This document shows, in pieces, positions 29,925 through 39,468 of a DNA stretch of 64,000 nt (within the stretch, counting starts at the first letter, position 1; each line of letters begins with the position of its first letter). The position numbers and the translations under genes were made by a program. The stretch comes from Pseudomonas abietaniphila (GTDB lineage: Bacteria > Pseudomonadota > Gammaproteobacteria > Pseudomonadales > Pseudomonadaceae), in the NCBI RefSeq assembly GCF_900100795.1, contig NZ_FNCO01000006.1, forward strand, positions 124,001-188,000. Reading direction: 5' to 3'. Below the pieces are notes generated by a model that saw nothing but the letters and a program-made list of their open reading frames with translations, was not told where the DNA came from and did no database searches.

Positions 29925-30392
29925 TCAGCCCTTCCCTTTCAACTCCGCCAGTTTCTGCGCCACGCCTGCGGCGGTCTGCTCGCCCATCAACTGCTCACGA
30001 ACCTTGCCCTTGTCGTCGATGATGTAAGTCACCGGCAGCGCTTCGCTCTTGGGCAGGTCGTACTGTTCGGCCGGATCCTGGGCCAGCACGGTGAACTTGA
30101 TCCCCAGCGCATTGCTCGCGGTTTTCAGGTCTTCACCCTGCAAGTTGTCGAAATTGACCCCGAACACGCTGACCTTCTGGCCGTTCATCTGGTCGGAGAG
30201 TTTGTTCAGTTCCGGAATTTCCGTGCGGCACGGGCCACACCATTCAGCCCAGTAGTTGACCACCAGCCAATGTTTGTCGACGCGGTCGCTGGCGACCTTC
30301 TGACCGTTCTGGTCAGTCCCCAGATCCACGCCACACCCGCTGAGCAACACACTCCCGATAAGCGCTACCGCTGCTGCCAACCGCCTTGCCAT
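29925..30392 (-). CDS. TlpA/ResA-like thioredoxin lipoprotein
   Basis: 155 residues. Lipobox LSGC (C20), thioredoxin fold with the redox pair in EWCGPCR (C52, C55), cis-proline in ALPVTYIID. Predicted to be membrane-anchored in the periplasm and to reduce disulfides or assist cytochrome or metalloprotein maturation; the client is unknown. Divergent from arsC. Confidence 0.88.
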   Translation of the reverse strand: MARRLAAAVALIGSVLLSGCGVDLGTDQNGQKVASDRVDKHWLVVNYWAEWCGPCRTEIPELNKLSDQMNGQKVSVFGVNFDNLQGEDLKTASNALGIKFTVLAQDPAEQYDLPKSEALPVTYIIDDKGKVREQLMGEQTAAGVAQKLAELKGKG

Positions 30393-30493
30393 GATGCTTG
30401 TTCCTTTTATAGAGACGCGACGCAGACCTGATGTTCGTCCGGGTCGTCACCTATGTAGAATAGCCGCCACCTCACGCAAGATGCGACCTGCAA

Positions 30494-31861
<1,368 letters not shown>

Positions 31862-31898
31862 GAGCGCGGTGGACATACATCTTTGTGTTGGAGAGGGC

Positions 31899-32570
31899 AT
31901 GCAAGACTACAAATGGCTCAATGAATACTGCTTGAATCGCTTTGGTTCCGCCGCCGCCCTCGAGGCGCATCTGCCGACTCCCGCCACCTCAAAACAGCTC
32001 AAGGCCCTGAGCGACGACCGTTATCTGTCGACCATGGCCCTGCGGGTGTTTCGTGCCGGGTTGAAGCACAGCCTGGTGGACGCCAAGTGGCCGGCCTTCG
32101 AGCAAGTGTTCTTTGGCTTCGATCCGGAAAAGGTCGTGCTCATGGGCGCCGATCATCTGGAGCGTCTGATGCAGGATGCGCGAATCATTCGCCACCTTGG
32201 CAAACTCAAGAGCGTGCCACGCAACGCGCAGTTGATCCTCGACATCGCCCATGAACACGGCAGCTTCGGCAACTTCATCGCCGAGTGGCCGGTGACCGAC
32301 ATCGTCGGGCTGTGGCGTTACCTGTTCAAGCACGGTAATCAGATGGGCGGACTCTCGGCCGCGCGTTTTCTGCGCATGGTCGGCAAGGACACGTTTATCC
32401 CCAGCTACGACGTGGTCGCAGCCCTCAACGCGCAAAACATTGTCGACAAGGTGCCCAGCAGCCAGCGCGATCAGGCAGCGGTACAAGCCGCGTTCAACCA
32501 GTGGCATGCCGAAAGCGGCCGCCCGCTGTGTCAGATTTCGATGATGCTGTCGTACACGGTCAACCACTGA
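31899..32570 (+). CDS. Tag-like DNA glycosylase family protein
   Basis: 223 residues, related to DNA-3-methyladenine glycosylase I: TSKQLKALSDDRYLSTMALRVFRAGLKHSLVDAKWPAFEQVFFGFDP, IIRHLGKLKSVPRNAQLILDIA and KHGNQMGGLSAARFLRMVGKDTFIPSYDVVAAL. It lacks the Cys/His zinc ligands common in E. coli Tag, so repair of 3-methyladenine is probable but not certain. ATG at 31899 follows GAGAGGG. Single gene. Confidence 0.82.
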   Translation: MQDYKWLNEYCLNRFGSAAALEAHLPTPATSKQLKALSDDRYLSTMALRVFRAGLKHSLVDAKWPAFEQVFFGFDPEKVVLMGADHLERLMQDARIIRHLGKLKSVPRNAQLILDIAHEHGSFGNFIAEWPVTDIVGLWRYLFKHGNQMGGLSAARFLRMVGKDTFIPSYDVVAALNAQNIVDKVPSSQRDQAAVQAAFNQWHAESGRPLCQISMMLSYTVNH

Positions 32571-32618
32571 TCTTTTTTTCGTCAGGCAACGGCGACATCG
32601 GATGTAACAAATCGAAGG

Positions 32619-32628
32619 TCGTATACAA
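32619..32628. promoter_or_regulatory. Candidate operator 1 (TCGTATACAA) before the GntR gene
   Basis: TCGTATACAA followed by TAT, 35 nt before the GTG start. It matches the palindrome at 38394-38403 in 9 of 10 positions; GTATAC-centred palindromes are usual for FCD-type GntR regulators. Suggests autoregulation. Confidence 0.6.
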
Positions 32629-32662
32629 TATCCGCCATTCGTCCCTTGCCTGAGTCGCTCGC

Positions 32663-33346
32663 GTGCCCTTTCTCCTTCCTGACGCCCCCAACCTTGGTGT
32701 CGCACCGTCTGCGTCCGAGGTGATTTCAAAGTACCTGCGTGAGTCGATCATTTCCGGCCAGTTCGCCGAAGATGAGCCGATTCGCCAGGACGACATCGCC
32801 CGCGTGTTCAACGTCAGCAAGATCCCTGTGCGCGAAGCCTTGAAGCGTCTTGAAGCTGAAGGGCTGGTGCAGTTCCAGCGCAACAAGGGGGCCGTGGTCA
32901 CGCGGATCTCCGAACCGGAGCTGGCGCAGATCTTCGAAGTGCGCGTGTTGCTGGAGGTTCAGGCCATCCGGCTGGCCGTGCCACGGATGACCCAGGCGCA
33001 GATCGATCGGGCCACGGCCATCTGTGACGAGTTCGTGGGTGACGACGACATCGGGCGCTGGGCAGAACTGAACTGGGCGTTCCACACCTGTCTGTATGAA
33101 GCGGCGCAGCGGCCGTTTTTGCTGAACATGATTCGCTCGATCCACGACAAGGTCGAACGTTACCTGCGCGTGCAAATGAGCTTCGACGAGGGCAAGGAAC
33201 GGGCGGATCAGGAACACCGAGAAATCCTCAAAGCCTGTGCCGATCGTGACGTGGACAAAGCCGCCGAACTGATCGAACACCACATCATCGGTGTTTGCCG
33301 CGCGCTCTACGCACACCTTCCCAACGCGGTGCTCAGCGAAATCTGA
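32663..33346 (+). CDS. GntR-family (FCD subfamily) transcriptional regulator
   Basis: 227 residues. Winged-helix domain about 17-82 (EVISKYLRESIISGQFAEDEPI...VSKIPVREALKRLEAEGLVQFQRNKGAVV) and FCD ligand-binding domain about 92-218 with conserved His/Asp positions (LNWAFHTCLYEAA, DQEHREILKACADRD). GTG start at 32663. Lies at the head of the hydroxyproline island, and a shared GTATAC palindrome occurs before it and before two island genes. It probably represses the island until a pathway intermediate binds. Confidence 0.87.
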   Translation: MPFLLPDAPNLGVAPSASEVISKYLRESIISGQFAEDEPIRQDDIARVFNVSKIPVREALKRLEAEGLVQFQRNKGAVVTRISEPELAQIFEVRVLLEVQAIRLAVPRMTQAQIDRATAICDEFVGDDDIGRWAELNWAFHTCLYEAAQRPFLLNMIRSIHDKVERYLRVQMSFDEGKERADQEHREILKACADRDVDKAAELIEHHIIGVCRALYAHLPNAVLSEI

Positions 33347-33664
33347 GTCGCCCGCGACTGTGCCGATTTCGTCATTTTCAGCGGCGAAATCGGTCAAGAC
33401 CCTGCCGCGCTTTAACGCCAATCTGGATGGCAGCTAAGGGAGCGGGGCGAGCTTGCTCACCTTGAGCATGTGTCTGGCAAATCTCTGACTGAATGGGAAA
33501 ACTCAGACTGTGGGAGCGAATTCATTCGCGAGACGCTTGTTCAGTCGACACATCCTCGTCGCCTGGAAGATTTTCGCGAATAAATTCGCTCCCACAGAAA
33601 ATCCAATCACCACGCTTTAACGGAACTCAGAACGAGCAACTGCGTACAACCTTGGGGTGAATTC
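33347..33664. other. Upstream region of the hydroxyproline epimerase operon
   Basis: 318 bp without a gene. A REP pair occupies 33509-33598. No GTATAC operator is found here, unlike the other two island promoters, so the epimerase-dehydrogenase operon may rely on the PAS-AraC regulator. No convincing -35/-10 pair found. Confidence 0.5.
33509..33598. repeat. REP pair (family A)
   Basis: CTGTGGGAGCGAATTCATTC ... CGCGAATAAATTCGCTCCCA, with a loop of about 45 nt that includes CGTCGCCTGGAAGATTTT, also present in the pair at 37268. Confidence 0.88.
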
Positions 33665-34615
33665 ATGAAGCGCATCCAGATCCTCGACTCCCACACCGGC
33701 GGCGAACCCACGCGTCTGGTGCTCGACGGTTTTCCTGACCTTGGCAACGGCAGCATGGCGGAACGTCGCCAGTTGCTGGCGGATGAATTCGACGACTGGC
33801 GTGCGGCCACCGTGCTGGAACCCCGCGGCAGCGATGTGCTGGTCGGCGCGCTGCTGTGCAAGCCGGTGGACCTGGAAGCCTGCGCCGGGGTGATCTTTTT
33901 TAATAACGCCGGTTATCTGGGCATGTGCGGCCACGGCACCATCGGGCTGGTCGTGTCGCTGGCGCACCTGGGCACGATCGACCCCGGCGTTCACCGCATC
34001 GAAACCCCGGTCGGCACGGTGCAAGCCACCCTGCACGAGGATCGCTCGGTCAGCGTCAACAACGTCCCTTCCTACCGCTATCGCAAGAACTTCATCGTCG
34101 ATGTCCCGGGGATCGGCAACGTCACCGGCGACATCGCCTGGGGCGGTAACTGGTTCTTCCTGATTGCCGACCACGGCCTGAGCGTCACCGGCGACAACCT
34201 CGACGCCCTCACCGATTACACCTGGAAAGTCCGTCAGGCGCTGGACAGCCAGGGCATCCGTGGCGAAGACGGCGGCCTGATCGACCACATCGAATTGTTC
34301 GCCGACGATGACGTGGCCGACAGCCGCAACTTCGTCCTGTGCCCCGGCAAAGCCTACGACCGTTCACCGTGCGGCACCGGCACCAGCGCCAAACTGGCCT
34401 GCCTGGCCGCAGACGGCAAACTGGCGCCCGGCGCGATCTGGCAGCAAGCCAGCGTGATCGGCAGCCAGTTCGAGGGCAGTTTCCAATGGCAGCATGGTGA
34501 ACGCCAGATGGGTGACCGCATCGTGCCGACCATCCGCGGTCGCGCCTACATCAGTGCCGAAGCGACGTTGCTGCTGGACGAGGAAGACCCGTTCGCCTGG
34601 GGCATTCGTTCTTGA
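33665..34615 (+). CDS. 4-hydroxyproline 2-epimerase (proline racemase family, Cys/Cys)
   Basis: 316 residues. Interconverts trans-4-hydroxy-L-proline and cis-4-hydroxy-D-proline. Both catalytic cysteines are present: C88 in [10 protein letters not shown] and C236 in [11 protein letters not shown]. The N-terminal [12 protein letters not shown] is typical. Co-cluster with D-hydroxyproline dehydrogenase subunits fixes the substrate better than sequence alone. Its stop overlaps the next gene's TTG start (TTGA). Corresponds to the lhpA-type gene of P. aeruginosa. Confidence 0.92.
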   Translation: MKRIQILDSHTGGEPTRLVLDGFPDLGNGSMAERRQLLADEFDDWRAATVLEPRGSDVLVGALLCKPVDLEACAGVIFFNNAGYLGMCGHGTIGLVVSLAHLGTIDPGVHRIETPVGTVQATLHEDRSVSVNNVPSYRYRKNFIVDVPGIGNVTGDIAWGGNWFFLIADHGLSVTGDNLDALTDYTWKVRQALDSQGIRGEDGGLIDHIELFADDDVADSRNFVLCPGKAYDRSPCGTGTSAKLACLAADGKLAPGAIWQQASVIGSQFEGSFQWQHGERQMGDRIVPTIRGRAYISAEATLLLDEEDPFAWGIRS

Positions 34616-35748
34616 TCCAGGGCACCGATATTCGAGGCCAGGCCGCCGATGTGATCATCATCGGTGGCGGAATCATTGGCGCTGCCTGTGCCGATGAACT
34701 GGCCAGCCAAGGCCTGCAGGTGTGCGTGCTCGATTGCCAGCGACCGGCTGCCACCGCTGCCGGGATGGGGCATCTGGTGGTCCTGGACCACAGCCCCGCC
34801 GAGTTGGCACTGGGCGAATACTCGGTGCGCCTGTGGCGCGAACTGGCGCCGCAGATGCCCGAGAACTGCGCCATGCGCAACAACGGCACGCTGTGGCTGG
34901 CCTGTAACGAAGAAGAAATGGCCGAAGCCGAACGCAAACACGCCGCGTTAAGTGAGTTCGGTCTGGCGTGCGAATTGATGTCAGGCGCTGCATTGGCGAA
35001 GGCCGAGCCTTCCCTGCGCCCCGGCCTGTTTGGCGCCTTGAGGGTCACCGGAGACGGGATTCTGTATGCGCCGAACGCCGCGCGCTGGCTGTTGCAGCGC
35101 CAACCCGAGCGCGTGCGTCAGCAGCACGCCGAGGTGGTGGAGGTTCAAGGCAACCGCGTGAGGCTGGCCGATGGACAGTGGTTGCAGGCCGGCGCCGTGG
35201 TGCTTGCCAATGGCATCCATGCCCGCGACCTGTGCCCGGACGTGCCGCTGCACGCCAAGAAAGGCCACCTGCTGATCACCGATCGCTACCCGATCCAGAT
35301 CACCCACACGCTGGTCGAACTGGGTTACGTCACCAGCGCGCACAAGGGCAACGGCCCTTCCGTGGCGTTCAACGTGCAACAACGCCCGACCGGCCAGTTG
35401 TTCATCGGCTCGTCCCGGCAGTTCGACAACGAAGACCCCACGATCGACGCCGCCATGCTAGGTCGCATGCTGCGTCGGGCCATGGATTTTTTGCCCGACC
35501 TCGGCCAGATGAACGGCATTCGCAGCTGGACCGGTTTTCGCTCGGCGAGCCCGGACGGCCAGCCGCTGATTGGCGAGCACCCCGAGCAGCCGGGGTTGTG
35601 GCTGGCCGTGGGGCATGAAGGTCTGGGCGTCACCACCGCCACCGGCACCGCGAAGCTGCTGGCCGCGCAACTGCTGCACACGCCACCGCCGCTCGACCTC
35701 GACGCGTTCCTGCCACAACGTTTTATCGGAGCCCCTGCCCATGCTTGA
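34612..35748 (+). CDS. D-hydroxyproline dehydrogenase, FAD amine-oxidase (beta-type) subunit
   Basis: 378 residues, DAO/glycine-oxidase fold. FAD-binding [21 protein letters not shown] (about 14-34), C-terminal [19 protein letters not shown] and [17 protein letters not shown]. Oxidises cis-4-hydroxy-D-proline to pyrroline-4-hydroxy-2-carboxylate. Start is TTG at 34612 overlapping the epimerase stop. Overlaps the ferredoxin subunit by 8 nt. Together with the next two genes it looks like the HcnABC-like three-subunit enzyme described in P. aeruginosa. Confidence 0.88.
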   Translation: MIQGTDIRGQAADVIIIGGGIIGAACADELASQGLQVCVLDCQRPAATAAGMGHLVVLDHSPAELALGEYSVRLWRELAPQMPENCAMRNNGTLWLACNEEEMAEAERKHAALSEFGLACELMSGAALAKAEPSLRPGLFGALRVTGDGILYAPNAARWLLQRQPERVRQQHAEVVEVQGNRVRLADGQWLQAGAVVLANGIHARDLCPDVPLHAKKGHLLITDRYPIQITHTLVELGYVTSAHKGNGPSVAFNVQQRPTGQLFIGSSRQFDNEDPTIDAAMLGRMLRRAMDFLPDLGQMNGIRSWTGFRSASPDGQPLIGEHPEQPGLWLAVGHEGLGVTTATGTAKLLAAQLLHTPPPLDLDAFLPQRFIGAPAHA

Positions 35749-35977
35749 GTTGAGCATCGACGGTCAGCCGTTGCGCGTCGCCCAAGGCACCACCGTTGCG
35801 GCGGCCTTGACGGCGAGCGGTGACCATTGCAGTCGCACGTCAGTCAGCGGTCAACGCCGAGCGCCCTTGTGCGGGATGGGCATCTGCCAGGAATGCCGGG
35901 TGACCATCGACGGCCTGCGCCGCCTCGCCTGCCAGACCCTGTGCCGCGACGGCATGCACGTGGAGACACGGCCATGA
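35741..35977 (+). CDS. D-hydroxyproline dehydrogenase, small [2Fe-2S] subunit
   Basis: 78 residues. Plant-type 2Fe-2S ferredoxin fold with cysteines C44, C49, C52 and C64 in PLCGMGICQEC and RRLACQT. Related to HcnA and the gamma subunits of opine and D-hydroxyproline dehydrogenases. Starts inside the end of the beta-subunit gene and overlaps the next start (ATGA). Confidence 0.9.
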   Translation: MLELSIDGQPLRVAQGTTVAAALTASGDHCSRTSVSGQRRAPLCGMGICQECRVTIDGLRRLACQTLCRDGMHVETRP

Positions 35978-37227
35978 CCCGACCTGTGGACCTGTTGATC
36001 ATCGGCGCAGGCCCTGCCGGCATGGCGGCTGCCTTGGCGGCGGCACCGAGCGGCATCAGCATCGTCGTGCTCGACGACAACCCGCTGCCGGGCGGGCAGA
36101 TCTGGCGCGACGGCCCGAACGCACAACTGCCCACTGTGGCGACCGAGATGCGCGCGCAGTTGCAGCGCTACAGCAATATTCATCTGCACAGCGGCACCAA
36201 GGTGGTCGCGATCGCCGGCCCCAAACGCCTGCTGCTGGAAGACGCCGAACGCGGCTGGGTGCTGGGTTACGAGAAACTGATTCTGTGTACGGGCGCTCGC
36301 GAGTTGTTGCTGCCCTTTCCCGGCTGGACCTTGCCCGGCGTCACCGGCGCCGGTGGGTTGCAGGCGTTGATCAAGAGCGGCGTACCGGTGTCGGGTGAAC
36401 GCATCGTGATCGCGGGCAGCGGCCCCCTGCTGCTGGCTTCAGCTGCGACCGCCAAGAAGAACGGCGCCGAGGTCGTGCGCATCGCCGAGCAAGCGGGACG
36501 CCGCGCGGTCAGCGGCTTTGCGCTGGGGTTGTGGCGATGGCCGAACAAAGCCTTTCAGGCAGTGACGCTGGCCAGTGGCGCTTATCGACTGTCAGCGCAC
36601 GTGATCGAAGCGCTGGGCTCGGATCGGCTGGAAGCGGTGCGCATGCAAACGGGCTCGCGTGTCGAAGAGATCGCCTGCGACCGGCTCGCGTGCGGTTTCA
36701 GTCTGGTACCCAACACCGAGCTGGGCAGCGCGCTGGGTTGCGAGGTGCGCGATCGCGCGATCGTGGTGGATGAGTGGCAAACCACCGGGCTCACCGACCA
36801 TTACGCGGCCGGTGAATGCACCGGTTTTGGCGGCAGCGAACTGGCCCTGGTCGAAGGCAAGATCGCCGGGCTGGTCGCCGTCGGCAGGCAGGAGGAGGCG
36901 CGGGCACATTGGCCGGAGCGCCAGCGTTGGCAGCGCTTCGCCGACCGCTTAAACCAGGCGTTCACCCTCGATCCTGCACTGAAAACACTGGCGACAGCCG
37001 ACACGCTGGTTTGCCGTTGCGAGGACGTGCCCTACGCCGAACTCGCCGACCACGCCAGCTGGAACAGCGCCAAGCTCAACACCCGCTGCGGCATGGGCGC
37101 GTGCCAGGGCCGTATCTGCGCCACCGCCGCGCACACCCTGTTCGGCTGGGAACCACCGCGCCTGCGCCCGCCCTTCAGCCCGGCGCGCATCGCGACGCTG
37201 GCGTGCCTGGATGAGCCTGCGGCCTGA
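35974..37227 (+). CDS. D-hydroxyproline dehydrogenase, pyridine-nucleotide-disulfide-like (alpha-type) FAD subunit
   Basis: 417 residues. FAD motif LLIIGAGPAGMAAALAAA near the N-terminus, second nucleotide-binding motif IVIAGSGPLLLASAATAKKNG (about 145-165), and a C-terminal BFD-like domain with cysteines C347, C349 (VCRCEDV), C372 and C377 (CGMGACQGRIC) likely to hold another 2Fe-2S cluster. Resembles HcnB and OoxA-type subunits. ATG at 35974 overlaps the small-subunit stop. End of the operon; a REP pair follows. Confidence 0.87.
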   Translation: MTRPVDLLIIGAGPAGMAAALAAAPSGISIVVLDDNPLPGGQIWRDGPNAQLPTVATEMRAQLQRYSNIHLHSGTKVVAIAGPKRLLLEDAERGWVLGYEKLILCTGARELLLPFPGWTLPGVTGAGGLQALIKSGVPVSGERIVIAGSGPLLLASAATAKKNGAEVVRIAEQAGRRAVSGFALGLWRWPNKAFQAVTLASGAYRLSAHVIEALGSDRLEAVRMQTGSRVEEIACDRLACGFSLVPNTELGSALGCEVRDRAIVVDEWQTTGLTDHYAAGECTGFGGSELALVEGKIAGLVAVGRQEEARAHWPERQRWQRFADRLNQAFTLDPALKTLATADTLVCRCEDVPYAELADHASWNSAKLNTRCGMGACQGRICATAAHTLFGWEPPRLRPPFSPARIATLACLDEPAA

Positions 37228-37267
37228 CGATCGGTGACGTCCTTCCCACGGGCCGGACACCGCGCCA

Positions 37268-37360
37268 CCTGTGGGAGCGAATTCATTCGCGATTGGCCAG
37301 CACGGTCAACACATCGCCTTCGCCTGGAAGATTTTTCGCGAATGAATTCGCTCCCACAGT
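37268..37360. repeat. REP pair (family A)
   Basis: CTGTGGGAGCGAATTCATTC ... CGAATGAATTCGCTCCCACA, between the dehydrogenase operon and the PAS-AraC gene. Internal segment shared with 33509-33598. Confidence 0.9.
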
Positions 37361-37472
37361 GGCTGAGCTGCCGGCCTTTGGATATCCGTCTTTTCTGACT
37401 GCTGCTTTCTAAGCAGCCCCCTATTGCCGCATCATCGACCTCGTCCCCCACTCTGGCCGACCTGCTGTGAAC

Positions 37473-38216
37473 ATGATTGACCTGCTCCCCACCTCGCCGC
37501 TGCACAACCTCGATCAGCTGTTGACCAGCCTGGAAACGGTCGCGCCGCTGTTCGATGCGATTCCCGGGGTGGTGTTTTTCGTCAAGGATGCACAGGCGCG
37601 GTATGCGCTGGTCAATCAGACGCTGGTGCAGCGCTGCGGCTTCAAGGAGAAGAGCCAGGTCGTCGGGCGCACGGCGGAAGATGTCTTTCCGGCGCGTTTC
37701 GGGCCGTTGTACACCGCGCAGGATCGGCGCGTACTGGCCGATGGCCGACAACTCAGCGATCAACTCGAACTGCACCTGTATTACGGTAACCAGCCCATCT
37801 GGTGCCTGACCCACAAGATCGCCCTACGCGACGCCCAAGGGACCATCATGGGTCTGGCCGGCATCTCCCGCGACCTGCAAGTGCTGCAATCGCACCCGGC
37901 GTATCAAAAGCTGGCCGAGGTCGACGCCTACATCCGCGAGCACTTCGCGCGCCCCATCACCCTTCAGGAACTGACTACCCTGGCCGGGCTGTCGATTGCG
38001 CAACTGGAACGCCACTGCAAACGCATCTTCCAGCTCACGCCAAGGCAGATGATTCACAAGGCACGGCTGGGCGAAGCCTCGCGGTTGCTGCGTGAAGACC
38101 TGTCGATCACCGAGGTCGCCCTGCGCTGCGGCTACACTGATCACAGCGCGTTCAGTCGACAGTTCAAGGCATTGACCGGCGTGTCGCCGAGTGAATACCG
38201 GGAATCGCAAGGTTGA
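37473..38216 (+). CDS. PAS-AraC family transcriptional regulator (LhpR-like)
   Basis: 247 residues. N-terminal PAS domain (about 20-130: VAPLFDAIPGVVFFVKDAQARYALVNQTLVQRCG) and C-terminal AraC double helix-turn-helix (about 145-245: LQELTTLAGLSIAQLERHCKRIFQLTP and ITEVALRCGYTDHSAFSRQFKALTGVSPSEYR). P. aeruginosa has an AraC-type activator (LhpR) for hydroxyproline genes in the same setting. ATG at 37473 taken; a GTG two codons before (37467) is equally possible. Confidence 0.83.
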   Translation: MIDLLPTSPLHNLDQLLTSLETVAPLFDAIPGVVFFVKDAQARYALVNQTLVQRCGFKEKSQVVGRTAEDVFPARFGPLYTAQDRRVLADGRQLSDQLELHLYYGNQPIWCLTHKIALRDAQGTIMGLAGISRDLQVLQSHPAYQKLAEVDAYIREHFARPITLQELTTLAGLSIAQLERHCKRIFQLTPRQMIHKARLGEASRLLREDLSITEVALRCGYTDHSAFSRQFKALTGVSPSEYRESQG

Positions 38217-38393
38217 CCTTCGCGCGCTCCGTCGTGCGGGATGAACGTGCATCTATGAAGCACCGCGCCCGTTTTTGCTCCTTTATGTAACACCGTCGTC
38301 GCCCCGCACACGCGGGCAATTTCCACAAGCCGCCGATCCAAAGCCCTGCAGCCCATAGTGGCAAAACGGGCACGCACCGTGCATATAAAATAT

Positions 38394-38403
38394 CGTATAC
38401 GAA
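38394..38403. promoter_or_regulatory. Candidate operator 2 (perfect palindrome TCGTATACGA)
   Basis: Perfect 10-bp palindrome, flanked as ATA-TCGTATACGA-AAT. It lies 45 nt before the binding-protein gene, right after a TATAAAAT (38384-38391) that could be the -10, so binding would block transcription. Best of the three sites. Confidence 0.7.
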
Positions 38404-38448
38404 ATTACTTATCCGGCCGTTCCATTACTTGCATCCACCGAGGCTTCT

Positions 38449-39267
38449 ATGAAAAAGCATGCTGTTGCCGTAGCCCTCCTCGCTGTAATGAGTTCCTCCT
38501 TTATCAATGCCGCCTTCGCCGACAAACTCGATGACATCATCGACTCCGGCAAGCTGCGTTGCGCCGTGACCCTGGACTTTCCGCCGATGGGTTCACGGGA
38601 TGAGAAGAACAACCCGGTCGGATTTGACGTCGATTACTGCAACGACCTGGCGAAGGTGCTGGGCGTCACGGCTGAAGTGGTCGAGACCCCCTTCCCGGAC
38701 CGTATCCCTGCGCTGGTGTCCGGTCGCGCCGATGTGATCGTCGCCTCCACCTCCGACACGCTGGAGCGTGCGAAGACCGTGGGGATGACCATTCCCTACT
38801 TCGCCTTCCAGATGGTGGTGCTGACCCGCGACAACACCGGCATCACCAAATACGAGGACCTGAAGGGCAAAAACGTGGGTAACACCAGCGGCACCTATGA
38901 GGCCATCGCGCTGGAAAAAGACCAGAAAGCCTGGGGCAGCGGCACCTTCCGCGCCTACCAGACCCAGAACGACACCATCCTCGCCGTCGCCCAGGGCCAT
39001 ATCGATGCAACCGTGGTCACCAACACCGTGGCCGCCGCAACCCTCAAGTCGGGCAAATACAAAGGTCTGAAAGTCGCGGGCAACGCGCCTTACGTCATCG
39101 ACTACGTGTCGCTGGCCGCCAAACGTAACGAATACGGCCTGATCCATTACCTGAACCTGTTCGTCAACCAACAGGTGCGTACCGGCCGTTACGACGAGCT
39201 GTGGAAGAAGTGGGTGGGTGACGAAATCAAACCCGCGAACCTGACGGTGCCGGGGGTTTATTACTGA
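38449..39267 (+). CDS. Amino-acid ABC transporter, periplasmic binding protein (hydroxyproline)
   Basis: 272 residues, solute-binding protein family 3. Signal peptide MKKHAVAVALLAVMSSSFINAAFA, then SGKLRCAVTLDFPPMGSRDEKNNPVGFDVDYCNDLAKVLGV. Carries the polar amino-acid pattern RIPALVSGRADVIVASTSDTLERA. Within a hydroxyproline cluster, it probably binds hydroxyproline isomers. Separated from the permease genes by a REP pair and the aconitase-X gene. Confidence 0.87.
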   Translation: MKKHAVAVALLAVMSSSFINAAFADKLDDIIDSGKLRCAVTLDFPPMGSRDEKNNPVGFDVDYCNDLAKVLGVTAEVVETPFPDRIPALVSGRADVIVASTSDTLERAKTVGMTIPYFAFQMVVLTRDNTGITKYEDLKGKNVGNTSGTYEAIALEKDQKAWGSGTFRAYQTQNDTILAVAQGHIDATVVTNTVAAATLKSGKYKGLKVAGNAPYVIDYVSLAAKRNEYGLIHYLNLFVNQQVRTGRYDELWKKWVGDEIKPANLTVPGVYY

Positions 39268-39320
39268 TTCGGGCTCGCAGCTTTAGCGTCCGACGCAATA
39301 TTCACGCTGGACGCCGAACG

Positions 39321-39410
39321 TGTAGGAGCGCGCTTGCCCGCGAATGCGATCTGTCTACGACACATTCATCGACTGACACACTGCATTCGCGGGCAAGCGC
39401 GCTCCTACAA
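39321..39410. repeat. REP-like pair (family B)
   Basis: TGTAGGAGCGCGCTTGCCCG ... CGGGCAAGCGCGCTCCTACA, about 22-bp arms with an inner GCGAATGC / GCATTCGC pair. Between the binding-protein and aconitase-X genes. Confidence 0.92.
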
Positions 39411-39468
39411 TGGTTAGGGGTCGTTACCACACGCTGCGCGGTTTGACTCACTCACACAGGAGCCCAGG

